Source: DAOPYU01 sp942493245
Lineage (GTDB): Bacteria > Sumerlaeota > Sumerlaeia > UBA8349
DNA length: 64,000 nucleotides
Direction of reading: 5' to 3'
Assembly (NCBI GenBank): GCA_942493245.1
Contig: OW818685.1
Location: 5,332,001-5,396,000, forward strand
The translations under genes and the position numbers were made by a program. Under the pieces are notes generated by a model. The model ran no database searches. It was given only the letters and a program-made list of their open reading frames with translations, and was not told the DNA's origin. Shown piece by piece: positions 25,116 through 33,448 of this stretch (positions are counted from its first letter, which is position 1; the number at the start of each line of letters is the position of its first letter).

Positions 25116-28100
25116 CTATTTCGGGGCCAGCAGCCGGGCGTCGTACTGGAGGGTGACATTGTCCTGAAGGGTAATCGTCTTCACGTCAAACTCGGTCCCA
25201 TTGTAAACCCCGCCTCCCCCGCCGATCAGCCGAAGCCGGTACTCGCCGGGCAACAGTCCCTGAGCGGTGACTGTCCCTTGAAAGCCTTTCGTTCCCGGGT
25301 TGGAAAAGGAGACAACACTCCGGCACAAAGGGAGAGGAGACATCTTTTCCAGAATGATTTCCACATACCGCCCGCTGGCGTCCAGGTACTCGGGGTTCAG
25401 GATTGTGACTGTGAGGGACAGGGGACCGACGGCCTTGCAATCCAGTTCGCCCAGATCCTGATCGCCCGTCCGGTTGTCCAGAATCAGGGGTTCCGGGAAC
25501 TCGAAGAAGGTCTTTTCCTGAGGGTTGATCGGGGAACCTTCCAGGATCAGTTTGTATCGCCCGGAGAAGCGGCCTTTTATACAGAAAACATGGGAAGAGC
25601 CTTCCCCGAAAATGATACCGCTGCTCTCATTGTCCACGAGCGCCGAAGATTCATCGGAATCGGCAATTCGCTCCAGACGCAGGCTGGAGAGGGGCAATTT
25701 TCCGGTGGGCGCGTACAAACCAGTGGCCAAAGTCTCACTGCGGATCTTTCCGGTCACAGCGTATCCCAGCAATCCGTCCAGTTCGAAGTCTTTCTGAACG
25801 GTTACGAAAATGTTCAGGTTTTCCCGATAGGGAATCGAATAATTTTCTCTCCCCCGGACGGCGGGAGGATAATACATTTTAACGCGTTCATCGATCTCTT
25901 CGACCATGGAGACGACGACAGTGTAATTGCCCGAGGCCAGGGCGGGGATCTGATAGAAGCCTTCGGTATTCGTACTGACCATATACCGATAGGTTGCATC
26001 CGCCTGTCGGGATTCCAGGAGAACGACCCCCTGAACGGGTGTCCCCTTCAGCGTCAGACGACCGGAGAGTGCGCCGTCCGCCGGGACTTCGACTTCGGTT
26101 TCTTTACCGGCGGAGACATCCACCGATCGGGCGATTTCCGTCCAGATATAGGGCTGTTTGTCCTCTAACTCACGGATCGATACCGGATTGTACCCAAGCG
26201 CGCACTTCGTCAGTCCGGCGCTGATCCATTCCAATTGCATTTCGTCACCCGGTCCCGCGCTACTTTTGGAAACCCGTTCCGTATTGGAGATCAGGACTTT
26301 TACAATCCCTTTCCCCTCCGGCAGAGACCGCCAGACGAGCGCATTCGGTTCTGTTTTCTCGTATTCGCAATATTGGTTAACCCGATTCGGCCCGGCGTTT
26401 TCCGACTGGACATCCACCCGGGCGACTCCCACAAACATCGGCGCATGGTCCGCCTGTCGAAACCGGACTTTCAGGGAGCCCGCTTTCTCCAAGGGGATTT
26501 CGATGGGAAAACTCTTGTCCGAGGTGACCGGCCAGGCCTTCGGGGCGTATCCCTCCGCAAACACCTTGAACGTGCCGGAATTGCAGGACACATCCAGAGC
26601 GAACTCGCCCTTTTCATCGGTCTTTCCATAGACCTCGAAAGAATTCGAGTAGAAGTCGGGCTTGAGATCGTTTTTCTTGAAAAAACTTTGGGTGGCCACT
26701 CCTTCATTATAACCCACCACCGCGCCCGGAACCGGCTCGTGGGTTTTCGCGTCCACCACTTTCCCCGACGCCTTGTTCGCGGGGTTGAGAACGAACAGAA
26801 TTTCCGGAGATTTCTTGAACTCGTCGAAAGTGAAGTCTCGGGTCATCGTCTCGTATCGGTCAGCTTCAATGGTCACGGGAATATGCACATAACTATTTTC
26901 AGATTTGATACTGTCGATATTGTCTGGAAGGATATCTTCGAACTCGAAGGTACCGTCCAGGGAGAAGATCCGAAGCCAGGACGATTCCTCTTCCCCAAAC
27001 GCCCGATCCATCTTAACGGAAAAGGCCTGAACCGGGTCGTGGGTTTTGGAGTCCACCACCTTTCCGAGCATGACCCGTGACGGGGAAATTTCGACTTCGA
27101 CAAAAGTGTTGAGGGGCACTTTTGTCCGGATGACCATTTTATATCCTTTTCCCCCAACCGCAAAATCTATCGTGGAATCTTCGCCCTCGGGAACGACAAT
27201 ACCTCGGAGATAAAACTCTCCCTTCTCATCCGTTTTGACTCTCTTGCCGTTTCGGGATTCTACCATCAATCCGGGAACCGGCTGGCGGGATGTTTCCTCG
27301 ACAACGCGGCCCTTTAACCACCAGGGACCTTCCGCTTCCGGTTGAGGCGGTTGGGAGGAACCGCACACCAGTTTTACTTCCAAGGACTCCGAATCTTTCG
27401 TAAACAAAACCCCCTGGGGATTGACCCAGTAGGGGCAACCCTTTACGGAATTCAACAGGAGGGGTGCATCCATCGGAGCGTGGTTCAGTTCCCCGTGCCC
27501 GGTTTCATCCGTGAAAATCTCTTCGACGATCACGTTGGTTTTCTTGATCCGCAGGGAGACCCCCACCCCGCCGACCGGCTGGTCTTTATCATCCACCGTG
27601 AAAACCTTGATCTGCCCGGCAGGCGTGAGGGTGAAGACGGCCAGGTTTCCCTCCTTCGGGCTTAAAGCGACCAGCGCGGACTCGCGCGTGTAGCCGTTAG
27701 CCCAGACGGCGACCTTTACCATTCCCTGGGGAAGGCCCTGGATTTCGCACTCCCCGTCCTTGTTTGTCTCGAAGGGTTTCTCGGGACAGGTTCCCTCAAC
27801 CTCGACCCGCGCGCCCTTGATGCCCTCCATCGTGTCCTTGCGAAGAACCGAAACGAGGAGGGAACACCCCTTCTCCAGAACCAGATCGTAAGGGCCGTTC
27901 GAGGCTTCGTGGCGCAGGACTCGGGGGCGGCGATTCTTCTCAAGCAGCGGCGCGACCAGGGGGCCTTTCGAGGCCTGAAGGACGACCTGGGCCGCCGGCG
28001 AGAGGATCTGGTATTTCCCGTGTGCGTCCGACACGGCCCGGGCATCCTCCCGGCCTTGGGTCGAGACAATCACCCCCTCGGCAGGGACGGTGGTCCCCGA

Positions 28101-28604
28101 GTCGTTCATTGCGTAAACGGTTCCGAAGCATGCGTATGATTTCTTCAACAGAATTGTTGTCTCCTGGGCGGCGGTCACGGTGAAGGGGGTGGTTTGCGGA
28201 AAGGCGTGCGCGCGGGACGCCTCGATCTTCACCTGTGAGACGCCCTCCGGCAGCGGGAACGCAGCGACGCCGGAGGCGTCCGTCTTCAGAGTCTGAGGGG
28301 GCAGGGGCGTCTCGCCCATGGAAGGCGCGGAAGCGGCGCTCGAGTTTCCTTTTCTCGATTCTTCACAGACAAGCGTCACCGAAGTCCCGACCGCCGGTTG
28401 CCGATCGTCCTCCCAGAGGATGTGAACACGATACAGGGACACTTGATTTTCAGGCGTGTCGGCGGGACGGGAGACCTTCTCCAGGGACTCCACGACCGGG
28501 CGTGTTGGATGGCTCCCCGCTTTTCCGCCCGCGACCCAGAAGCCGGCGATGAGAGTAACCACCAAAAGAGCGACCGCGATGATTGTCCCCGGTTTTTTGA
28601 GCAT
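25116..28604 (-). CDS. Large exported protein with carboxypeptidase-regulatory-like (Ig-like) repeats
   Basis: A 1162-residue protein. Residues about 5-25 (TIIAVALLVVTLIAGFWVAG) form a signal anchor. The rest is a string of beta-sandwich repeats of the CarboxypepD_reg type, seen in recurring phrases: GKVVDSKTHDPVQAF, GKVVDAKTHEPVPGAVV, GRVVEETSRQPVPGLMV, each followed by a TDEKGEF or TNTEGFY turn. No catalytic motif, C-terminal sorting signal or second membrane span is seen. It may be periplasmic or surface-exposed and work in adhesion, binding or scaffolding. ATG 28604 has AAGGGA upstream. The gene sits behind a leader shared with the pseudopilin operon (28689-28786), suggesting joint control and possibly export by it. 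Confidence 0.8.
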   Translation of the reverse strand: MLKKPGTIIAVALLVVTLIAGFWVAGGKAGSHPTRPVVESLEKVSRPADTPENQVSLYRVHILWEDDRQPAVGTSVTLVCEESRKGNSSAASAPSMGETPLPPQTLKTDASGVAAFPLPEGVSQVKIEASRAHAFPQTTPFTVTAAQETTILLKKSYACFGTVYAMNDSGTTVPAEGVIVSTQGREDARAVSDAHGKYQILSPAAQVVLQASKGPLVAPLLEKNRRPRVLRHEASNGPYDLVLEKGCSLLVSVLRKDTMEGIKGARVEVEGTCPEKPFETNKDGECEIQGLPQGMVKVAVWANGYTRESALVALSPKEGNLAVFTLTPAGQIKVFTVDDKDQPVGGVGVSLRIKKTNVIVEEIFTDETGHGELNHAPMDAPLLLNSVKGCPYWVNPQGVLFTKDSESLEVKLVCGSSQPPQPEAEGPWWLKGRVVEETSRQPVPGLMVESRNGKRVKTDEKGEFYLRGIVVPEGEDSTIDFAVGGKGYKMVIRTKVPLNTFVEVEISPSRVMLGKVVDSKTHDPVQAFSVKMDRAFGEEESSWLRIFSLDGTFEFEDILPDNIDSIKSENSYVHIPVTIEADRYETMTRDFTFDEFKKSPEILFVLNPANKASGKVVDAKTHEPVPGAVVGYNEGVATQSFFKKNDLKPDFYSNSFEVYGKTDEKGEFALDVSCNSGTFKVFAEGYAPKAWPVTSDKSFPIEIPLEKAGSLKVRFRQADHAPMFVGVARVDVQSENAGPNRVNQYCEYEKTEPNALVWRSLPEGKGIVKVLISNTERVSKSSAGPGDEMQLEWISAGLTKCALGYNPVSIRELEDKQPYIWTEIARSVDVSAGKETEVEVPADGALSGRLTLKGTPVQGVVLLESRQADATYRYMVSTNTEGFYQIPALASGNYTVVVSMVEEIDERVKMYYPPAVRGRENYSIPYRENLNIFVTVQKDFELDGLLGYAVTGKIRSETLATGLYAPTGKLPLSSLRLERIADSDESSALVDNESSGIIFGEGSSHVFCIKGRFSGRYKLILEGSPINPQEKTFFEFPEPLILDNRTGDQDLGELDCKAVGPLSLTVTILNPEYLDASGRYVEIILEKMSPLPLCRSVVSFSNPGTKGFQGTVTAQGLLPGEYRLRLIGGGGGVYNGTEFDVKTITLQDNVTLQYDARLLAPK

Positions 28605-28688
28605 GTCTTGATTGTCCCTTTGAAAATCGCAGTTGAGCGCCAACGGCGCGGATTATACCCGCCTGGGGCAAGCGCAGCGTCGCCCCAG

Positions 28689-28786
28689 GGCAGGTGTCTC
28701 CTGCGCGGACGCATTCTCCGCCGAGACACCGCCTTTCCTTCTTAGACGCCCAATGTAATGGGTTCTTTGTATAAAAAAAGAAAAAA
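28689..28786 (-). promoter_or_regulatory. Candidate structured leader with promoter, copy 1
   Basis: Read on the minus strand: a T-rich tract, TATACAAAGAACC, then TTGGGCGTCTAAG, AAGGAAAG, and a hairpin (28689-28733). The hairpin has an outer GGC/GCC stem with a single bulged base, an 8-bp GGTGTCTC/GAGACACC stem and an inner GCGGA/TCCGC stem-loop. A second copy at 34874-34973 keeps all three stems with compensatory changes. It ends 84 bases before the start codon at 28604. I match it to no riboswitch family I know. A mobile palindrome is the alternative. Confidence 0.5.
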
Positions 28787-29097
28787 TCCCGAGAAGGGAG
28801 GACGAGGATCAGGCACTCCTCGATGTCCGGCGAATGGTGGAGTTGTCGTTTGAGGGAGGGGATGCGGGGAGCACCCGGCCTTTAAAAGCGGGGATGGCCC
28901 GGAAGGAGATGACCCGGAGGTGGCACGGGCGTCCCGCCCGTGAATAGCAGATGTTTTTGTCGGCAGGGCCGGGGATTTCGAGGCTTTTCTTCCGGAGTTC
29001 CTTCATGGGCGAGACGCCCATGCCACCTCCAGAACCGCTTTCTTCTCTATGTGAAGGCCGCAAGATGCGGACGAGGCTTTTCCCGAGGGCGGTTTTG
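28787..29097. other. Spacer with family D hairpins
   Basis: It contains the family D palindrome at 28919-28944 (GGTGGCACGGGCGTCCCGCC...) and an inverted relative, CATGGGCGAGACGCCCATGC, near 29004. No gene is supported. Confidence 0.65.
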
Positions 29098-29979
29098 CTA
29101 TTCCGGCAATCCCCCCTCGGCTTCTGGTCCTGTTTCGGGGACGGGTTTCGGGCCGTAGTCCAGATGGAACCACGCAGGCTGGCGGGGGACGAAGCGGTAG
29201 AGGGTTCCGTTGCTGGTGGTCCCGTTGGTGGGATCGTAGGGGGTAAGGCGCAATCCGGCGGTGGTCAGGGCACAGTCGAGTTTGGAGCTTGGACCGCACG
29301 ACATCAGGAGCGCGCAGGGGCGTTCGCCCGGCGCGGAGGCGGGCGGGTCGAGGCGCCAGTAGAGGAGGCCGCGCCACTTGCCCCAGCGGTGGAGTGTTTC
29401 CTGGTCGCGGTATTCCTGAGTTCCGGTGGTGAGGGTGTCGGGGCTGAACGGAAACGAATCCTCCCGTCCTCGATAGCGGAAGGGATCGTTGAGCGCGGCG
29501 ACTTCCTGTCGGCAGTAGGCGATGGGGGTGGTGAGCTGTCTCAGCGCGGGTCCGTTGGCCTCCAGAAGGGACGGGTAGGGCGACTCTCCTCCAGAATAAC
29601 GTCCGGGATACCCCGGAAAGGCTCCGGGATACATCCGGGGCTGGGAGCCGGGAGTGCCGGAAGTTTCGTCGGCTTCCGCCTTCTGTATCCGGGCGATTGT
29701 GGCGTCGTATTCCGCCTCGGTCACGAGGTTCGGCGGCAGGTCGCCCTGGTCGAGCTGGTAGGCTTCGAGCGCGTCGGCCAGAATTTCGAGGTGCTGCTCG
29801 ACCCGGGCGCGTTTGGAGCGCACCTGCGCTTCCAGAAAATTGGGGACGGAAATGGCGGCCAGGACGGAGATCACCGCCACGATGAACAACAGTTCGAGCA
29901 GAGTGAATCCGCCGCGCGGGTGAAATACCGGCGTGGCGGAGGGTCTGTTTGAACAGGGCGGCGTGGAGAGAGGTTTCAT
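29098..29979 (-). CDS. GspG/PilA-like pseudopilin
   Basis: A 293-residue type II/IV pseudopilin. A leader of about 24 residues ends in RGG before FTLLELLFIVAVISVLAAIS, with the canonical Gly-1/Phe+1 cleavage site, Glu+5 and hydrophobic helix. The long soluble part (DQGDLPPNLVTEAEYDATIA..., GKWRGLLYWRLDPPAS) resembles DUF1559/GspG-type proteins of planctomycete-like bacteria. ATG 29979 is the start nearest the leader; the open frame continues to 30567 through repeat family G. It is the last gene of the leftward pseudopilin run, separated from the others by that repeat. Confidence 0.82.
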   Translation of the reverse strand: MKPLSTPPCSNRPSATPVFHPRGGFTLLELLFIVAVISVLAAISVPNFLEAQVRSKRARVEQHLEILADALEAYQLDQGDLPPNLVTEAEYDATIARIQKAEADETSGTPGSQPRMYPGAFPGYPGRYSGGESPYPSLLEANGPALRQLTTPIAYCRQEVAALNDPFRYRGREDSFPFSPDTLTTGTQEYRDQETLHRWGKWRGLLYWRLDPPASAPGERPCALLMSCGPSSKLDCALTTAGLRLTPYDPTNGTTSNGTLYRFVPRQPAWFHLDYGPKPVPETGPEAEGGLPE

Positions 29980-30054
29980 TGCGGGGGTCTTTCTGTGAAG
30001 GGTTTCACCCGGCAATGCCGGGGCGCCATCGGGAAATACGGATGAGGATGGACC

Positions 30055-30410
30055 GCGGAAGAGCTGGCGCAGCGCAGCCGCAACCGAATAAAACCCCGAA
30101 AATGGCCGTTTTCTCGTTTTGTGAAGACAGCGCCCACCTGGGATCGCCAATCTCCTGATTGGCGCGGTTGCGGCTTTGCGAGATTCTGGGGATTGCGCGA
30201 TTCCGTCCGTTGGGTTCCGCTTCGTTTGGAGCGGGCTTTCAGCCCTTGAAGGGGAAGGGGTCCGTGTGACCCGGGGCGTCGCTTCGCTCTGCCCCGGGCT
30301 GACATGGGCCGCCCTGTCAGGGCTGGGGCCGGATCGGAATTGCGGTCCGTATTGCATGCTCTCTCCCTCGAAATCTACGCAAACAACAGCGTATTGCGAG
30401 ATCGTCGTAC
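30055..30410 (-). repeat. Composite repeat G, copy 1 (inverted orientation)
   Basis: An approximately 330-bp unit, also at 39140-39490 and 45835-46175 in the opposite orientation. Reading along the minus strand it has TTTGCGTAGATTT, a GCCCTGACAGGGC hairpin, a GCCCGGGGCAGAGCGAAGCG/CGCCCCGGG hairpin, an AAGGGCTGAAAGCCCGCTCC block and the CGCCAATC/GATTGGCG hairpin. It separates the last two pseudopilin genes and adds a false N-terminus to the last one. Confidence 0.85.
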
Positions 30411-30612
30411 ATAAATTTTCTGTTTTGTGACTTTTGTGCCACATGTGGCTTACAACAAACGATTTTCGCGTCTCTGCGCGATTATTGTTTACTTCCCCGT
30501 TCTCCTGGGTCTTCGTGTATTTCCATGGTATCCGACTTCTCGCACTGGCCGGACTGGGCGGACACACAGGTCCGCCCCTACAGATGGGTTGCGGCTTCGC
30601 TGCGCCAAGGGT

Positions 30613-31059
30613 TTACTGTCCTTTATTCGGCTCCACCCCAGCGTTTTCCGGAATGGACTGAATCGCGAGGCGTTCCAAGGCCGGGCTTAGGAGGGTTTCG
30701 CGTTCCAGGGTATGGGACGCACGCTCGATCGAGGGGATGGCGGCGCGTACCCGCACGCGGTAGGCGTTGTCGGGCGTTCGTTCGACGCGCACCTCGACCT
30801 CGCCCGGGCTGAGCGACAGGGGCCCGGCGCCGGTCCACCCGGGCGCGCGGCGCAGTTCGGCGCAGGCGCGTTCGAGGCCCGAGTGGCCGAGCGCTTCGAG
30901 CGCCAGCGCGGCGCGCATCCGGTCGCCCTGGCGGTATTTGTCGGTCGCCTGCAACAGGATCGTCGAGGAAATCGTTCCGAGCAGGATCAGCAGGAACAGC
31001 ACGGCCATCATGCCGACCATGCCGCGGCGCTTGGAAGACACAAACAGGGAATGTCTCAT
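30613..31059 (-). CDS. PilX/GspK-like minor pseudopilin
   Basis: A 148-residue protein with a short basic start and one hydrophobic N-terminal helix (GMVGMMAVLFLLILLGTISSTILL, residues about 14-37), followed by a helical stretch rich in Ala/Leu (RMRAALALEALGHSGLERACAEL), as in PilX-type minor pilins. The usual Glu+5 is not evident. ATG 31059 overlaps the preceding gene stop by four bases (ATGA), so the two are translationally coupled. Role as a minor pilus component is inferred from shape and operon context. Confidence 0.68.
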   Translation of the reverse strand: MRHSLFVSSKRRGMVGMMAVLFLLILLGTISSTILLQATDKYRQGDRMRAALALEALGHSGLERACAELRRAPGWTGAGPLSLSPGEVEVRVERTPDNAYRVRVRAAIPSIERASHTLERETLLSPALERLAIQSIPENAGVEPNKGQ

Positions 31060-31646
31060 GGTTGGGTCTCTCCCAGGTAGAATTCCGTCCGGACGCGCTG
31101 TTCGGTGCGGTCGTTTGTGGGACAACAGGCGAACAGGATGTCCACGGCCAGCAGGTCGCCCTCGCGCTGGAACGTCAACGACTCGACCGAACGCGCAAGC
31201 GTCTGTGTGTGGCTGGTTGCGCCGGAAAGCGAGTGGCGCTGCAACACGCCGTCGCGCAGGCGGTATTCGATGCGGGTTGCGGCGGGGGTGTTTTCCGACG
31301 GAGGCGTTTCGAGCGCCAGGATCGGTTCCGCGATGCCAGGGGCTTTGCCGATGAGCGTTTCCGGGTCGACTGTGGGGTCGAACGCGGGTGTGGGGTGGGG
31401 AGGCAGGGAAATCACCGAGACCGGTCCCTGTGCGCGGCCCAGGTCGCGCGTCAACGCCTCGAGCGTCTGGACGCTCTCGCTCTGCATCGCCATCGAGCGT
31501 TCCAGAATCGTGCTTTCGCGCAGGAGATGCACAATGGCCGCGTCCAGCGAGACACAGGAGATCGAAATAATGGCAATGACGATCAGCAGTTCGATCAGAG
31601 TGAATCCGGTTACGGGTCCGGGCGTGTGGTGTCTTCTGAGTCTCAT
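31056..31646 (-). CDS. PulJ/PilW-like minor pseudopilin
   Basis: A 196-residue minor pseudopilin with a classical prepilin signal: VTG before FTLIELLIVIAIISISCVSL (Gly-1, Phe+1, Glu+5). The globular part carries a PulJ/GspJ-like pattern (LEALTRDLGRAQGPVSVISL near the helix end, then IEYRLRDGVLQRHSLSG and VESLTFQREGD). ATG 31646 is preferred to GTG 31655 because GGAGG is eight bases away from the ATG and touches the GTG. It lies between two other minor pseudopilin genes, with overlaps or almost no spacing. Confidence 0.85.
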   Translation of the reverse strand: MRLRRHHTPGPVTGFTLIELLIVIAIISISCVSLDAAIVHLLRESTILERSMAMQSESVQTLEALTRDLGRAQGPVSVISLPPHPTPAFDPTVDPETLIGKAPGIAEPILALETPPSENTPAATRIEYRLRDGVLQRHSLSGATSHTQTLARSVESLTFQREGDLLAVDILFACCPTNDRTEQRVRTEFYLGETQP

Positions 31647-31651
31647 GTCGC

Positions 31652-32062
31652 TCACCTCCCCCGCCAGATTGAAAGCGTCTGTTCGAGCGGTCCCGCGACC
31701 GAATCGTACACGAGGTGGACCTGGATCTCGCGCAGTTCCAATCCCTCGACCTCGCGGACGCGAACCTGTCCCTTTATTTTATCGAAGTCGTCCTCGAGGC
31801 CCAGGCCGCGCAGATCGTCGGCGGACAGGGCGGTTTCCCCGACTTTCAGACTGTCCCACGAGGCCGCCTGCAGGCGGGCCAGTTGCGTGTGGGCGGCCTG
31901 CGCCAGTTGGGTGCGGGTGGTGTCCAGCATGGCCGTGCGGCGTGTTGTGCTCACCAGACTGAAGCTGGCCGCAATGAGCATCGTCGCCAGCGTTCCCGCG
32001 ATCATCATTTCCAGCAGCGTAACACCCAGGTTGTGCGAAGAGTGCATCGAAGTGTGTGTCAC
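31652..32062 (-). CDS. GspI/PilV-like minor pseudopilin
   Basis: A 136-residue protein with a prepilin-type start, NLG before VTLLEMMIAGTLATMLIAAS (Gly-1, Glu+5). The short globular domain (TQLARLQAASWDSLKVGETA...) resembles GspI/PilV. The start codon is GTG at 32062, with GGAGGAG seven bases upstream. It is 30 bases downstream of a gspF-like gene. In type II systems I, J and K form the tip complex that starts pseudopilus assembly; the order here (I, J, K-like) matches that arrangement. Confidence 0.8.
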   Translation of the reverse strand: MTHTSMHSSHNLGVTLLEMMIAGTLATMLIAASFSLVSTTRRTAMLDTTRTQLAQAAHTQLARLQAASWDSLKVGETALSADDLRGLGLEDDFDKIKGQVRVREVEGLELREIQVHLVYDSVAGPLEQTLSIWRGR

Positions 32063-32092
32063 TTGTCTTCTCCTCCGGTTTTCATTCCAGGA

Positions 32093-33142
32093 TCATCGGC
32101 CCACCACTTTGCTGATATTGAACAGGGGTAAATAGAGTCCGATCACGATCATCCCCACCAGAAAACCCACGCCGACGATCAGAGCCGGCTCGGTCAGACG
32201 GGCCACCTGGGACTGAAGCGCGAGAGACTTGCCGTCGTAGTAGGTGGCCACCTCGAGCAGCACCGACCCGAAATCCGCGTCGTCCCCGCCGCTGTTGACC
32301 GCCGCGCGCCCCACCGGCGTCAGGAAGGAAAGCTCGCCCAGCTCGCGCAGGGGGGAAGCGCACCCGTTTTCGATGCGCTGGCGCGCCTGCTCCACCTGTG
32401 TGCGGGCGGCGATGTTCGTCAACGACGCTCCGGCTAAATGCAACGCCGTGGTCAGGGAGACGCGGTGGCGCAGCAACAGGCCGACCGTGAAGAAAAGCGT
32501 GGAACTGTTCATGCTGTTCTGGATGCGGGTGAGGAACGGCAGGGCGGCCAGGATGCCCCAGTCCCGATTGGCCAGACCGCGTTTGCTCCAGGTCAGACAG
32601 GTGACAATCAGGCCTGCGCAGAAGAAGAGGGCCAGCAGGTGCGGCCATCTATCGGACAGATTGATCATTTGCTGGGTCAACCAGGGGATCTCCGCCCCCA
32701 TTTCCGTGTAAATGGCGACCATTTTGGGAATCACCAGAATGAAGATCAGGCTGGCGAGAACCAGACCGAGACCCAGCACAAGCACGGGGTAGGTGGCCGC
32801 ATTGCGGATCGCTGTCAGGAAATTGAGGCGCTGGCGGTCGTGCTGGATCAGGCGCTCGAGGATTTCGGTCAGCGATCCGGCGTCCTCGCCCGCGGCGATC
32901 AGGGCCAGGTACGCCTCGGAGAACACGCCCTCGCGCCGCCGCAACGCCTCGGAGAGTTTGCATCCCTGGCGCAGCGATTGGCCCACCTCCTCGATCGCCG
33001 CGCGCGTGGCGGGCTGGCGCAGTTCGTTGGCCGCCTGGGAAAGCCCGGCGTCCAGTGGCACGCGCGCCCGCACCAGACCCAGCAGAATCTCGTTCAGCTC
33101 CAGCATTTCTTCGATGCCCAGGGGTTTTCTGTTGTTTTCCAT
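32093..33142 (-). CDS. GspF/PilC-family inner-membrane platform protein (second of two)
   Basis: A 349-residue protein with the duplicated T2SSF fold: cytoplasmic helical domain (about 1-110, GEDAGSLTEILERLIQHDRQ), a membrane pair (VLVLGLGLVLASLIFILVIP and LLALFFCAGLIVTCL), a second helical domain, and a C-terminal membrane span ending VGVGFLVGMIVIGLYLPLFN, the family hallmark. It links the cytoplasmic motor to the growing pseudopilus. ATG 33142, nine bases after AGGA, is preferred to TTG 33151. The neighbouring gspF-like gene is separated by a 306-bp repeat spacer. Confidence 0.9.
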   Translation of the reverse strand: MENNRKPLGIEEMLELNEILLGLVRARVPLDAGLSQAANELRQPATRAAIEEVGQSLRQGCKLSEALRRREGVFSEAYLALIAAGEDAGSLTEILERLIQHDRQRLNFLTAIRNAATYPVLVLGLGLVLASLIFILVIPKMVAIYTEMGAEIPWLTQQMINLSDRWPHLLALFFCAGLIVTCLTWSKRGLANRDWGILAALPFLTRIQNSMNSSTLFFTVGLLLRHRVSLTTALHLAGASLTNIAARTQVEQARQRIENGCASPLRELGELSFLTPVGRAAVNSGGDDADFGSVLLEVATYYDGKSLALQSQVARLTEPALIVGVGFLVGMIVIGLYLPLFNISKVVGR

Positions 33143-33448
33143 GAGTTCCAATCCTGTGACCGGAAAATGGGGACGCCCACAACGGCGTCGGGGAGGGTTT
33201 TGGCCCGTGAGGCGCTAGAGCCGTTGCCCAAAAGAATCTCCATAATCCCTGGAAATCTTCCAATGTCCGTCATCCCCGCAAAAGCGGGGACCCAGAGAAG
33301 CGGACACGACGAAAAAGGGGGAGAACCGGGAAAAATGGACATCAAACCCAGACCGCTCCGGTTCTGGGTTCCCGCTTGCGCGGGAATGACGGAAAAGAGG
33401 GTTGAGCCGGAAAAGAAACATATTCACGGATTCCTTTTGGCAATTACT
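33143..33448. repeat. Repeat family I, inverted repeat spacer
   Basis: At 33262-33393 TCATCCCCGCAAAAGCGGGG and GACCCAGAGAAGCGG face CCGCTCCGGTTCTGGGTTCC and CGCTTGCGCGGGAATGACGG. This resembles a GTCATTCCCGC...GGGAACC element seen in many bacterial genomes. It splits the two gspF-like genes. No gene is seen. Confidence 0.8.
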